A stretch of 64,000 nucleotides of DNA from positions 2,356,001 to 2,420,000 of the forward strand of contig JAWWNJ010000010.1 in NCBI GenBank assembly GCA_037176885.1, written 5' to 3'. Made by a program: the position numbers and the translations under genes. The stretch's first letter is position 1, and each line of letters opens with the position of its first letter. The notes under the pieces are model-generated. The model saw only the letters and a list, made by a program, of their open reading frames with translations. It was not told the origin of the DNA and did no database searches. Below, piece by piece: positions 22,140-35,403 of this stretch. The stretch is from Favolaschia claudopus. Taxonomy: Eukaryota > Basidiomycota > Agaricomycetes > Agaricales > Mycenaceae.

Positions 22140-23025
22140 ATGACAGTGGTTCAAATTTGTTTCAGGTTCGTTGTTCTGACCAAGTAGCATGTTCTGTTGC
22201 TCAGGGACCGATCATGTAGGTATTGACCAATGCACGACCGAATCCTGCTGAGCGCTGCACTATGCCTAGATTAAGACCATCGACTACGAATGTTCGCTTT
22301 CGCCGTTACAATGTCATATGTATTTTCTTGTACGAAACATCATTACAACCTATTTTAGCACAATGCCAGACAACTAGTAGCTAATATGAATCAGAGCTTC
22401 TTGGAATGCTTGAGACGGTCGGACCCATTATACTTACCTTTCCATTTTTTTTTTAGCTGAGGCCAAGAGTCTGTCAGTATAATTACACAATGACTTGCTA
22501 ACCGCAGCTTAGTACTTAATGCTTTGTAACGAAATTGCTCAATATGTTCAAAGTTGTCTTACTACTACTAGATCCCATTTAACGACGCGCGCGGCGCGCC
22601 GAACGCGGTAGTCACACCACACGTGATATATGTCACGCCAACCCTCCTTTTTCGTCCATACCATCTCCGACCAGATATCTAGGCGAGTCCTCCGGGTGGC
22701 CAGCCGCAAATAGGAAGCACGTCAGTTTTTGTTATAATACTACTCCTCCCTCCCTTTTCTTTTTATGGCAGCGCGTTTCGCTCACAGCTAGAAATCATCG
22801 ATCATCAATAGCATCAATTTCTCGGATCACTTTCCGACAAGAACTCACACACCATCCTCCCAGCTGGCACAGAATCTTACCCAGACCTGGGCCTATTGGC
22901 GGGCCCTCTTCCCCGTCTCTCACTGGACAGTGACTGAATGCATTGACTGACAGCAACATCGACGACTATCAACTTCCGCCAGCTTCCGCCCGCTTTCGCC
23001 GCGTTTCTTTTCTTCACTAATTGCG
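22140..23025. promoter_or_regulatory. Intergenic region upstream of the mannosidase gene
   Basis: About 890 bp contain a GC-rich palindromic stretch, GCGCGCGGCGCGCC (22587-22600), and a CACGTG box (22620-22625) followed by ATATATGTCACG. A T-run lies at 22443-22455. No gene is seen. Confidence 0.4.
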
Positions 23026-25253
<2,228 letters not shown>

Positions 25254-25390
25254 CTGTATTACTTTGCTGAGATTTCTTGTGTATTGCAAGCGGAGCCGCG
25301 TTTTTTTTTCTTGGTAATTTGTCTGCTGCGTAAATGAGTTGTCTCTTGGATGCCTGCCAATTTCTTCCTCGTCGCGCGTCGACAACGCGC

Positions 25391-25454
25391 TCGGTAACGA
25401 CCCACGTGAAGCCAGGTCACATCAATTAATTTGAAATTCTCTTTCCGTTCCACC
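25391..25454 (+). promoter_or_regulatory. Promoter block shared with paralog A (CACGTG core)
   Basis: The block TCGGTAACGACCCACGTGAA at about 25391-25410 matches the block upstream of paralog A at 17 or more of 20 positions. The CACGTG core is at 25403-25408, about 50 bp before the ATG. CACGTG is a bHLH-type site in fungi. The match may simply be left over from gene duplication. Confidence 0.45.
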
Positions 25455-27665
25455 ATGAAGCAGAAGGCAATCCAGGGCCCACCGTCTGAATCCGGCGTTC
25501 ACCAACCGAGAGCTCACCTCGAAGGAATTAATCTGCCCAAGAATTTTCCTGTCCCGACCCTCAAACAGGTGCGAGAAGATGCCGTCGAGGGTGAGCTCAC
25601 TCTCCTCCACAACCTCATAACTCTGTATTAAAAATCACGATTCGGAGATAGCGAAAAAGATGCAACAGAATCCCGAAGACTACGAAGACATAGTTTTCAT
25701 GTTTCCGCCCGGGAGCCCTGCCAATAAAGAGACGCTTCCGAAGCATCTGAAGCTCGGGCTGGTCTTCAATAATCTCCTTCCCGGATTGTTCAAGTTCAGT
25801 TATTTTGTCGCGGAGGAGGACGGTGAGTGCTCTTGGAAGTTTTCCCGTATCTAAATTCTCAACTGGATGCACGGCGGATGTAGTCCCGGAAGATGTGGTC
25901 AACGATTGTATTTGGGCACTTTCACTATTCATCCGCGTAATGGAGGAATGCAGCGAAAATGTGCTCAGAGCAGCCGGTCATGTTAAGAAGAACAACGATT
26001 TCAAGATGTCGAGATACATAACGGTGCGTGTTTGACTTCAGGGAACTGGAAAGCGCTTTCTTCCTTAACGAGGTTGTTAGCTGATCAACGCTCGAGCTAA
26101 AATCGTCTCCCATTTGATGTGCGTATCAATTCCTGTATCTGTGGATGTGTCTCGTTGAGCGGAATATAGCAACTCCAAACGTGTAGAGGAGGCTGTTCCG
26201 TATGCCAAGGCTATCGTTGACGAGGAGTGTTCGCGCGGAGCTGACGCTTGGTTAGAAAATCCGTACGTACGCAGGAGTAAAATTTCTGCTACTGCTTTTT
26301 CGACTCACGGATTGTCCATAGCATGCCCTTTATGGTGTATGGCGAGACGCTCCTTCTCAGCCGACGTGACGATCAAGAAGCAGTGAAAACGCTTCGTCGA
26401 GCCATGCTGGGTGTCGAGTCGGAAAAATGGCCAGCTGATTCCCGGGGAGTGTCGTCCCAGGTCAAGGGTCGAGCTCTTCTGGCTCGTGCATTGCGCAACG
26501 TTGGTGCTGATGAAGAAGCTGTGCCTCAGTATGGATTATTCTTTCTCAGAACGGGTTGTATTCTGATGATTTATGGTATATCTAGCGAGAAGTTCCTGGT
26601 GAATTGGTTCCGCAAGCACCCGCACACTATGGATGAGACCTCGATGAGGCGACTTCTCCTTCCTGAAGGGCCCGTTCTTCGAGAGCTCGGCGGAGAGACG
26701 TGGTGGGATAACCGCAAGCAAACTTCCAAGACCGAACAGCGTCTCACTAAGCTTTGTCGCACCTGTGGTGCCAGAGAGCCTCTTGTGACGCTCATGCGGT
26801 GCAATAACTGCAAATACACCTACTACTGGTAACCACTTCCCATAACTTCTGAATTTAATTGAGCTGACCTCAATGCGCAGTTCTCGGGAATGCCAAAGAG
26901 CTAACTGGAAGTTCCACAAGTGAGTTTTACAAATTGCGCACTTTATTTGCATGGACTGATATGATCCTCTTTCCAGAGTGGAATGTCGGTGAGTCGCTGT
27001 GTTCGTGTAACGATATCATAGGCGACTGACTCTCCTCCTCAGCGAACGAGCCCAGATACTGGACAAAATAGAACGCATGAGCCTAACTGATCCTGACGGT
27101 GCAAAACGCGCCGCAGACTGGTCACAGTGGTGCAACGCTAACCACGATGCGAATCAATTCGGGCTAGTTCACGCTCTGGGTCTGCATCGGGACCCAGAGC
27201 GCGGACGTACGCACATTGTGATTAAGCACGTCGAGTATGTCCCGACGGCTACCAAGCTCAAACACAAGTTCAATGTCGTCTCTTGTGGAGTTTTCCTAAT
27301 TAAGGATGTTTTGCGCGATATAGAGGTTGCTATGGGTCTGGATCCCGGCGAAGGCGAGGAATATATTGATAGCGTGGTGCGCGAGGTTCGAGAACGCCCC
27401 GGGGAAGACGGCAGGAAAAGAATTCAATTCATTGATTTCTCTCTTGGGGACGGAATTTCTCCGTGGCTTGGAGGAGGTATGTGGTGACGGTCCAGGTCCT
27501 GGTTTGTAAATTCGACGACTTACTTGTTCCATAGGCGCGACAACGATCGATAGTATCCGGGCTCACCCATATAATCCAGATTGGAGGAAGCTATTCAACG
27601 TTGGTGCCCCACCGAGTCCAATGAAGCTCGTAAGCGGAGCTAAGGATGTTGAACATGTTTTCTGA
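25455..27665 (+). CDS. MYND-type zinc-finger protein, paralog B
   Basis: The ATG at 25455 (MKQKAIQGPPSESG) starts a roughly ten-exon gene collinear with the gene at 19944-22139. Shared blocks are LPKHLKLGLVFNNLLPGLFK, DCIWALSLFIRVMEEC, PFMVYGETLLLSRRDDQEAV, RKHPHTMDETSMRRLLLPEG and PVLRELGGETWWDNRKQT. The MYND finger (CRTCGAREPLVTLMRCNNC / KYTYYC / SRECQRANWKFHK) is intact at about 26758-26920. DPDGAKRAADWSQW, HALGLHRDPERGRTHIV and the terminal LVSGAKDVEHVF follow. The N-terminal ~45 residues differ between the paralogs. The intron after TYYC sits at the same place in both. Function is unknown beyond a protein-binding zinc finger. Confidence 0.75.
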
Positions 27666-28208
27666 ATCTTGCCTAATATTTGCGGTATGGCATAAAAACG
27701 ATAAAGCTCTGTAGTCCGTACGAACACTGTTAATATTCGCCTGTGATTTTTCAACCGACATGTCGTATACTTTCGAAAAGGCGTTGAAAACTTGTCACGC
27801 GAAGAGGGGATGCAAGGGAGCTTCCTCGTCGCTCGGAAGCGATTTGTGGTAAGTTGACAAGACTTTCTGGTTCACTTTGCGTTGAGCGTTGGTAAGAGCT
27901 ACAACGATCAGCGCGCAAGACGTTGAACATCGTTTTTTTATCGTCGCCTCATATGTACTTGTACCCGGATGCAAAAGTGAGACAGCTGCATTATTCAGAA
28001 CAGACATACGGGAAGCATCGCGCAGGTTGAAGGGTTCAGGCAGCTCGAAACTCAAGTCATGAATCGCATATTTCTATAGGTCGCTCTCCGAATACGAAAA
28101 ACCTCGGCCGCATTGGCGCGTATTGCACTGCCAGAAATTGCATCGATCGACACATGCATCCCTCCTCCAAAATCGCATTCGTCTTCCGAAAATTCGTCGT
28201 TTTCAGAA
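27666..28208. other. Convergent intergenic interval
   Basis: 3' ends of the MYND gene (+) and the F-box-like gene (-). No gene is supported. Confidence 0.45.
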
Positions 28209-29706
28209 TCAGTCTTCCACGGTTTCTTCGTCCGCTTGCCACGAAGGTTTCCCGGTTTCATTGCTATAGGCAACGGGGCGGTATCTTTCATCGAGCCACT
28301 GAATGGGTAGACTGAGGTAGCGTGTAACATCAGCACCTGTTTCCTCCAGGCGCTTGAGCAATTTTCTCTGCATTCCCTCGCGCGCTGCTGGCTGTAAAAG
28401 GACATCCGAGCGGTCGCACAGGCAGACATGGAATTCGAGGTGCTCGAATTTGGGAAATCTCCCGGTCAGTATGCTCGCCATCGACGCGGGCGAGTCGGAC
28501 CAGGGGAAGACCCCGAGCAGGATGTCATCAAAGTCGAAGCGGTCATCGTACTCGTCATATAGCACGATGCGGAGGATGAGGGTAGCGAGGCGGGGAGCCT
28601 TCAGTGCGTTGACCGCCAACTCGCCCTCGCCTGTCAACGTGATTCTGACCGTGAGTGACTCGAGCACCGGAAAAGAGGGTAGGCGTTCCCACATTTCCTC
28701 ATGTTCTGAAAACAGAGTTAGATACGAGTGATTGCGGGGAGAATCATAAAATCTCACCATCTTCGTCTTTATGGTATATCGAGTCTAGCACTAGATTTGT
28801 GAGAGTCGCTGCTCCCAGCGACAAGTATTTTTCCATTGTGTCCAAGCAGCATGAACGATCGTAGGAGAAGGTCTCAAATTTCAGTGATTTGAGCGCGGCA
28901 GGTGGCGAGTATTCAATGAGGCGACCCAGACACGAATCTCCGTCGTAGTGTTTTGAGTATGAATCGGAAATGACCACTTCCTGGACCGATGTGAGGTCGA
29001 AATCGCTGGGATCACCCTCGGAATGCGGAAAATCAAAGGCGATGGAGTCGAAGGAAAGAACTTTGAGATTGGTGAAGCTGGTCAGGAGACTCGTGAGGGT
29101 GTCGGTGTCGGTTAAGTAGAAAGCGGATAGATGCAATTCCTCCAAGTGGGAAAACAGGGAAATATGAGCCTTCGCTTGCGTGGCATCACAGTCGGGGTCC
29201 GAGGCAAGGTCTAATTTGAGGACACGGACATTGGGTAGAGCAGAGAGTGCGCGGGCAAGGACGGATGTATCCGAGGGAGAGTCGTCTATGTTGAGTGGAG
29301 GCAGCGCATCAAAGGACAGACCGACGTTTTTGACGACTTTTTCGAGTCCGGGCGTCCATTCGAGAATATCCAGCCAGCGGCCGATGTCATCCCCAAAGCG
29401 GAAATTAACCACAGAGAATAGATGCTCTACAGCAAATGAGCGCGTTATGCTGGAGGCAAGACACAATGCTCGCAGACTAGACACATCATCGGCAAGGTGT
29501 CCGACAATTTCGCGAGCGAGTTCGGGAGGGATGCATTTCCCTAGAATATGGATCAGAATCGTTTGGATTACTATACAGAGAGTGAACGAACATGGCTGGA
29601 AAGCTTGGGAACTCGGGTGTTGAAAAGATGTGAGCGCAGAGCTGGCAGCCTCCTGAGCCTGAGGCTTAGATGTCCTTTTTGGGCCAGTGATACGAGTTTT
29701 AGACAT
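28209..29706 (-). CDS. F-box-like leucine-rich protein, function unknown
   Basis: The ATG at 29706 (MSKTRITGPKRTSKPQ) was chosen because the frame is open further upstream only with non-ATG codons. An F-box-like segment, IPPELAREIVGHLADDVSSL, comes near residue 60. Leucine-rich repeats of about 25 residues follow, such as LPNVRVLKLDLASD, FSHLEELHLSAFYL and FTNLKVLSFDSIAF. An intron at about 28709-28758 (gtgaga..tttcag) joins to the last exon, which encodes FPVLESLTVRITL and ends EETVED. A short intron before GKCIPPEL is also possible. Such proteins usually act as SCF substrate adaptors; the substrate is unknown. F-box/LRR genes are greatly expanded in agaricomycetes. Confidence 0.65.
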
Positions 29707-30800
29707 GCGAGACACTTTTTTGAAGACCTTTCGAGTAGAGAGATTGTCTAGAAATTGCAAAGATGCGCGAGGACTCGTATATCCCGAGACCGACGCGTCA
29801 CGTCTTGCTGGTCTTGTAAGAAGTAAAGTCACGGTATCACGTGTAGTGTTACTGACCGCGAAACTCCCACGCCTTTGTTCTCCCCCCCTCACTTGAACAA
29901 AAAACGTCTTCACCAGAAGTGCCCCTTCAAAATGGCAACGGTTGCGTGGATTGTGCGCGTTGCCTAGCTGAAGAGTAACGTTTTGAAGCCTGGGCAGCCC
30001 TCAGTACTTTCACTCGACGACCCCAGCAAACAAAAAGCCAGAAAATTCCTGCAAGCTCAGTTACTGGTATACTCGTTTCGGGTTTGGCAGCCACCTGCTC
30101 TTCGGAAGCATCCACGACTGAGCTGTTGTCGCTGTCAAGCTGGAAGCAACTTGTGAACTTAAAAAGATAATCGCCATTTCCCTGCCGCCTTACTCCGACT
30201 TGCCACTGCTTTACCCACTGGATACCAGATTGCGGTGACTATCCGTTGTCCCAGCTTCTGTCGGCTCTATGTTTAAAATGCTGTTCGCTTTTTCAAGATT
30301 CCAAGTGGATGACATGGTCGAAAATCTCCGAGCTTGCCGCCCCAATTCAGTCGTCAATAGCGGAGCGGCAAGAGATGCGGCTCTTTGAGTTGGTCTGCTG
30401 TGATTTTCCTAGCTCTCTGTCTCGCCGGTGCGGCGCCTTTCTCGGTTTATTGTGCAGACTTTCTGCTTTGGAAGGCTGCGCTGTCGAGGGGAGTGTGGAT
30501 CCTGGAGAGCCGCCGTACGTTTCGAGTGGAACAGTTAGCATCCAGCATCAACTGTGGGGAATATTCGGTTCATGTAGGAAGGTGTGTTCGGATGTGTTGA
30601 CTCAATCGTCAAAATCGGCAAGACCGCACCACTTTAACCTTGACTTATCGTCGTCTCCCTCGCTATTTGTCTTGTGAGCAATTTGCCTTGCCCACTCGAC
30701 GCCTGAGGTTTGATATGTATCCCCTAGCTTATTGTCTGGTCCCTGTCTTTGGAAGCCCGGTCCCGTCAAAGCGTTACGCGCAACCTCTGGACGATACTCG
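29707..30800. other. Intergenic interval with unexplained short ORFs
   Basis: About 1.1 kb upstream of both flanking genes. A CACGTG box is near 29837. A plus-strand open stretch (30385-30600) would encode a hydrophobic segment but has no ATG. A spliced gene here cannot be excluded. Confidence 0.4.
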
Positions 30801-32234
30801 ATGGATGCCCTCCTGCCAGCTCCCGCGGACCCGCCCCCTCCGTACGTCCCGAGGAATGATGGTGGGATCCAGCATCGAATTTGTTGTCGGACCAGCAACA
30901 ACAACAGTGGGGTACGCTCGTTTCACAAAGCTGCGCGCGTTCAGCCAACTCGACGCCGCTCTTTTATGAGGGGGCTATACAATCTACGGCTCTATCGAAA
31001 TGGTGTCACACAGGGACCAATCTCTACGCTCAGTCACTATCAAGGTATCGCATCTCATATTCGACGTTACCTCCAAGCTTCTTCTCACTGTTTTCACAGG
31101 CAACAGGCTCAATCGTAACAGGAACTATGATCGACGATAACCTTACATTTTGGTAAGTTTCCGACTGTTTGTGGAGCCGCAAGACTGCGCACCAAGATTC
31201 TGGAGACCACGTTTGGCTGTTCTCGATAGCCATTCCCAGCGACATCCCTGTCCGAGTCAACAATCAGATGTGGACTTTCCGATTGCCTGAAATTTTTAGA
31301 ACGTCAGGCCAGAGTGACGATTCTATATGAGCTTTCGGTTACCGTCTCGCGGGGAGTGTTTCGTCCCGACCGCTTGTAAGTCTTGCGCGCTCCAGAGTGC
31401 TCTTTTCGCATAGTTTTTGTGCAGCTTCCAGATTCGGTTCAGATACGTGCCCTGTACTCGACCCGACGCGCCTTCCGCCCTGCGACAGCAAGCCTACCGT
31501 TTCAGTCTTCCGTTGCACGGTCCCCCGAGCGAGGAGGCAAGTGGCTCCGCTGTGGTGCATGGACGTATCTTCCAAATGCAGCAAGCTACAGTAAAGTGTA
31601 CGGTGAGCCTCCTTCTTCGCAACCGACTCAAGAGCTCATCCACTTTCAGCTCTGGCTTGCTCGCCCTGTACGTCGCATAGCTCCAGTCCCTCAGCCAGCG
31701 ATAACATGCCTGGCCCTAGCTTTGCTATACGCGCGGCTCTGTCATTCCGTGCTGGCTGGCTCTCCAGGGCAGCGATTTGGACGCCGATGAGCCGCTTTTA
31801 GGTCCAGGCGCCTGGACGTTGCGTCTGCGGCGCTGTGTGCGCTATGAAAGCACCTGTTTCCTCGTCTTCCATGGCGACATACAGCCTTTCCGTGAGTCCA
31901 CAATTGCCTCTGTCTACAGTCCTGATCAGTGATGATAATCTCAGTATACGGTAGATCTCAGTCCCCCGGACTGCGTCGGATTCACTCCGCAAAACAATAA
32001 TGTTCTGTTGAGTATCCCTGTGGTCGTAGCAACGGAGTATGCCGCCGATTGTACTTATGTGGTTTTGTTCTTCACCAAAGATACCGCGAGGTCTAATTGT
32101 CTTATACAGCTCCTCGTCCCGTGCTGTATGCACCTCCGTCCTATGAAACGTTCGTTTCACCTGAACCTTCGCAAAGCCAGATGCCCGCTTATGTGCGTAT
32201 GTATGGCCGTGGCGCCAATAGTAGTGCATGGTGA
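30801..32234 (+). pseudogene. Arrestin-like (alpha-arrestin fold) gene with apparent frameshifts
   Basis: From the ATG at 30801 (MDALLPAPADPPPPYVP) the sequence encodes a Pro-rich start, then blocks typical of fungal arrestin-like proteins. They are QWGTLVSQSCARSANST, PLFYEG, TIYGSIEMVSHRDQSLRSV, TGSIVTGTMIDDNLTFW, VWLFSIAIPSDIPV, FRYVPCTRPDAPSALRQ, LWLARPLCYTRGSVIPCWL, LGPGAWTLRLRRCVRY, YTVDLSPPDCVGFTP and the end PRPVLYAPPSYETF. Introns are well formed, e.g. around an 18-nt exon near 31647-31664. Between PLFYEG and TIYGSI the frame changes with no room for an intron, at GGGGG (30970-30974). A second shift may lie near 30875-30880. Family members act in trafficking of membrane proteins; here the gene is probably broken, or the sequence has indel errors. 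Confidence 0.6.
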
Positions 32235-32463
32235 ATATTTTGCGTGAGTTGGGGTTCAAGTTGGTGGGGAGGATTAAGTAAATTATTCAAATTTTTGTTA
32301 TACCGAGCGCTGGTCTGCATATTTAGCACGTCTCATTCGAGACCCTCTGCTCTATTTTACCCTCCGTGTGTTGCTATGTAGCCGATATTTTTCTGTACAA
32401 ATTCGCAGCGGCGTTAAGTCACGCCTCAGTCACACCTCTTTCTCCTAACTCTCACTCACTGGG

Positions 32464-33099
32464 ATGGATGAAAATTGTTCGCCGGATCCACCACAAATCG
32501 GACACTTTGCCGACGTTGGCGCTGTCGCTGAGCTCGAGGCGCAAGTCGTCGCGCTCACGACTCTGATCAACGACTTCACCACCACCCTCAATGATAACCA
32601 CGCCGCCGTCATGGCGAGGCTTGACGCTTTTGAAACCAAGTGCGTGCCATCGTTCATTTAGTTTGGTTTGGTATCTGAGCCTTTTAATTATGGATCAAAT
32701 TTGTTTAGCTTGATTATGCGAGTAACCAACGCCAAAGCCTCCTCCGACCGTCCCCTCGCAGGACCCGATCTGCTAGCTCTTGTTGCTCCCCATCCTACCA
32801 CTCGCGATCAGCTCCTCGCGTTCACAGGTACTTACTTATATTTGAGTTGTTTTCTGCGACTTTTCAGTGCTGATGACGTCCGGAACAATTTGAATACACA
32901 GTCAATCAATGCCAGGCCTCTGCTGCCGCGTTCAACCTCCCGGCTGCAGACCTTCCTCCTGGTAATTATCAGTCACAATCTACTTACTCTCCATCCAGAG
33001 CATAATTATTTAACCTGATTGTTTGTGAATTGAATAGCGCCGACTGTAGTTGACCATCGCTGCCAGATTGCTCGTTTTCTGGGGGTTCCTTTTGAATGA
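32464..33099 (+). CDS. Small four-exon gene, coiled-coil plus possible SAP-like tail, unknown
   Basis: Four exons join with a continuous frame: 32464-32639, 32709-32827, 32902-32961 and 33038-33099 (138 residues). All three introns have GT..AG ends and lengths of about 69-76 nt. Residues ~20-65 are helical and could form a coiled coil (AELEAQVVALTTLINDFTTT). The C-terminal ~45 residues (TRDQLLAFTVNQCQASAAAF then VVDHRCQIARFLGVPF) have the spacing of a helix-extended-helix, SAP/HeH-like motif. I infer this from pattern only. Homology is not known to me. It could also be the conserved front end of a longer, decayed gene. Confidence 0.5.
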
Positions 33100-33283
33100 A
33101 GGTTGGAAGCTCGAAATGAAGCTACTGTGGGTAAGTATGTAGAAGTTGCAGGCCGTTCATCAAGTATTTTTTCTACTAGTATTTGAGTTTACAATCTATC
33201 GCAACCATTCTGCTGTCCCTCATGGTCAAAAAACAGGCCTTGTCGACCACAGCTCGTCTCCCTCCTTATTTGAGAGCTAGACG

Positions 33284-33522
33284 GCGACCCGCCTTTCCTT
33301 CACCATTGCACTAACCATCCAACTTGCATCGTCTCCAGGCTAACGCTATCGACTTCCCAGACCAACCTCCTCCAATTCTATATCGAGACTGAGGTCGTTG
33401 AATCAATACTGAAGGATTCGACGCCAGTGACACCCTTGGCCCGGGATGATTTCCATAACTCCCGTTGGAGGCTGGGCCCGGGCGATGTCGGTGACACTCT
33501 TGGCCCGGGACAATTCCCGTAA
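33284..33522 (+). pseudogene. Coding-like remnant, unknown
   Basis: About 79 codons are open without an ATG and include TNLLQFYIETEVVESILKD and PLARDDFHNSRWRLGP. It lies about 185 bp after the small four-exon gene and could be a further exon or a neighbouring decayed copy. The frame runs into a duplicated 48-bp unit. Confidence 0.25.
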
Positions 33523-33538
33523 TTCTCCCATCGAGGCT
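33426..33538 (+). repeat. Two imperfect direct copies of a ~48-bp unit
   Basis: Copy 1 is at 33426-33473 and copy 2 at 33490-33538, a period of 64 bp. Both share GTGACAC-CTTGGCCCGGGA and end GAGGCT, with scattered differences in between. Confidence 0.7.
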
Positions 33539-35403
33539 TCAGTACTTCAATGGTAAGTAGAACCCTTGCCCATTGCACGCACACCTACGCCCAACTTGAA
33601 TTTGAATTTACTTACTTCACCTACTCATGATTATAACTCTCTCAATGCGGCATTTGAAAGAAATGCGACTCAGGGTCTGGGTTGCGGATGTCAGTCATGC
33701 TCGAGATGGCTATTAGCAATCAAGAAAACCTGCAAATACTATTCCTTCTGCCCCCTACTTGTGGCAGTCTGATTCGTTGAGGTGCCGTGCGGATTCAATC
33801 GAACTCTGACTTTTTTGAATCCTATGGGGCCGTGACTTGCCATTCCGACATGAATTTCCGGATACCCACTGGCATTGCATACCTCATGCATCACTGGCGT
33901 GCAGGGTCGGACTCGGAGAAGTACGCCGGCGGCGGAAATAGACAACTTGAAGTTGCGGGTTCAGTGCCACAAAGGGAAGATTCATTACGCATTCAATGCC
34001 GTCTACGTTCAGTAAACACTTTCTGGCAGCGCTATGTTGATAGGAATGATAAGTACTCGTTATTCCGCGACCTTACGGATCGACTGAGAAGCCAAGTTGA
34101 AGAGCTATCCTAAGATAGGGAAACTCGATCCAGATGCCGTGTTAGGCTGTTAGCTTGACTGGTTTTATCCAGCGTTCAATGTTCGGTGTCTTTCCAGTGA
34201 TCTGTCTGCATCAATGCGTCATAGGGGCTTTATTTTAGAGTTACTGTACAGCGAAGAAAAAGGAGGAAATGGGATCTACTGAATTATAGCCATGAAATTG
34301 AACGTAAGACTTGCATGACTCATTTCATGCTCAAGAACTTGGTAGAACCAACTGTTGTATGACACGGGAAAAAGTTAAAACGGGCGCTTCAACTCTCGTT
34401 GTAATTCGGGGAGAAATCGCAGCGGTCGGCCGCCCATTCTTCGATGCCGTAAATTCCCACGGTTCAACTTGCACGTCAAACGCAGCAATTTCTGGATCGA
34501 AGATTCCCAGCCGCATAGGTAAAGTGCTGCGGTCAAAAAATAGCTAGCGAGTTGACTTTAAACTAGATAAGGCATCCCTAATTGCAACTGGGTCAATTAT
34601 TCAGAAGCTGACCAGATATCCCTGTTGTTTGTGAAGTTGAACCGTGAGAAACGGAACATCAGCGAGTGTTCCTATTAGTCAAACTTCCTATGTTCCGACT
34701 CTCACTTCGCACCTGGCTGGCCGCGGCATCTCGTCGGTGTTTCCCAAACCGCTTTAAAAGCTGTATGTATTCTGGATTCGGTGGGGCTTGTGGGTATCCG
34801 AGGAGTTTGAACGGGAATTGTATGAAGAGGGCAGTAACTATAACATGAGTAGACACGGACATGTGCGCCATAGGCAACAGGCATGTGTATCGTGCGTGTA
34901 TGTCGTCGGTGCACTGAATTATCCGAATGTCAAACCTAAGCGAACCGACGATTTAAAGTTTTTTCTTCCATGTTCTTCGTGGAAACTGTGCCTGAAAGTC
35001 TCGCTCGGCGCCACGACGGTCGAATTTTTAGGAGATAGTGGTTCTATCAGTAAGATTCGGTATCATATCTTGGATGGAATTCATCTTAGCACTGTGCCTG
35101 GCTGCAGTAGGTGGTGGTAATGCCCAAGAGGTGTATCGTAACGGATGATAGTTCGATAAAAATGGGGGGAAGATGGGCGAAGAGTGGGAATATCGGGAGG
35201 AATGGAGATGCAAGTTGCGGGTTGCAGATCAGGCACATACCGGGTTGCTACCAGCGGAGGCAGAAGAGTTAAGGGAGAGCCTTTGAAGAATTGACGCGTT
35301 GACGAGTTGTTGACCGTACTTTCTCACGCTCTATTTATTTATGTATCGTCTCAGCTGAGTTGCTGCTATTCCTTCAACTCTCCCTCCCATCTAGCCCCCA
35401 TCT

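Larger units (their letters stand above)
33100..35403. other. Gene-poor interval with ORF remnants and a short repeat
   Basis: One open frame at about 33284-33522 (through DFHNSRWRLGPGD to a TAA at 33520-33522) has coding-like composition but no ATG. Another at 33787-34113 (106 codons, no ATG at its start; internal ATG in NFRIPTG) is not recognised. No domains are seen up to the G-alpha gene. Confidence 0.4.

Noticed and set aside
30385..30600. Hydrophobic plus-strand open frame (two helices)
   Set aside because: No ATG, no splice signals, no recognised family.
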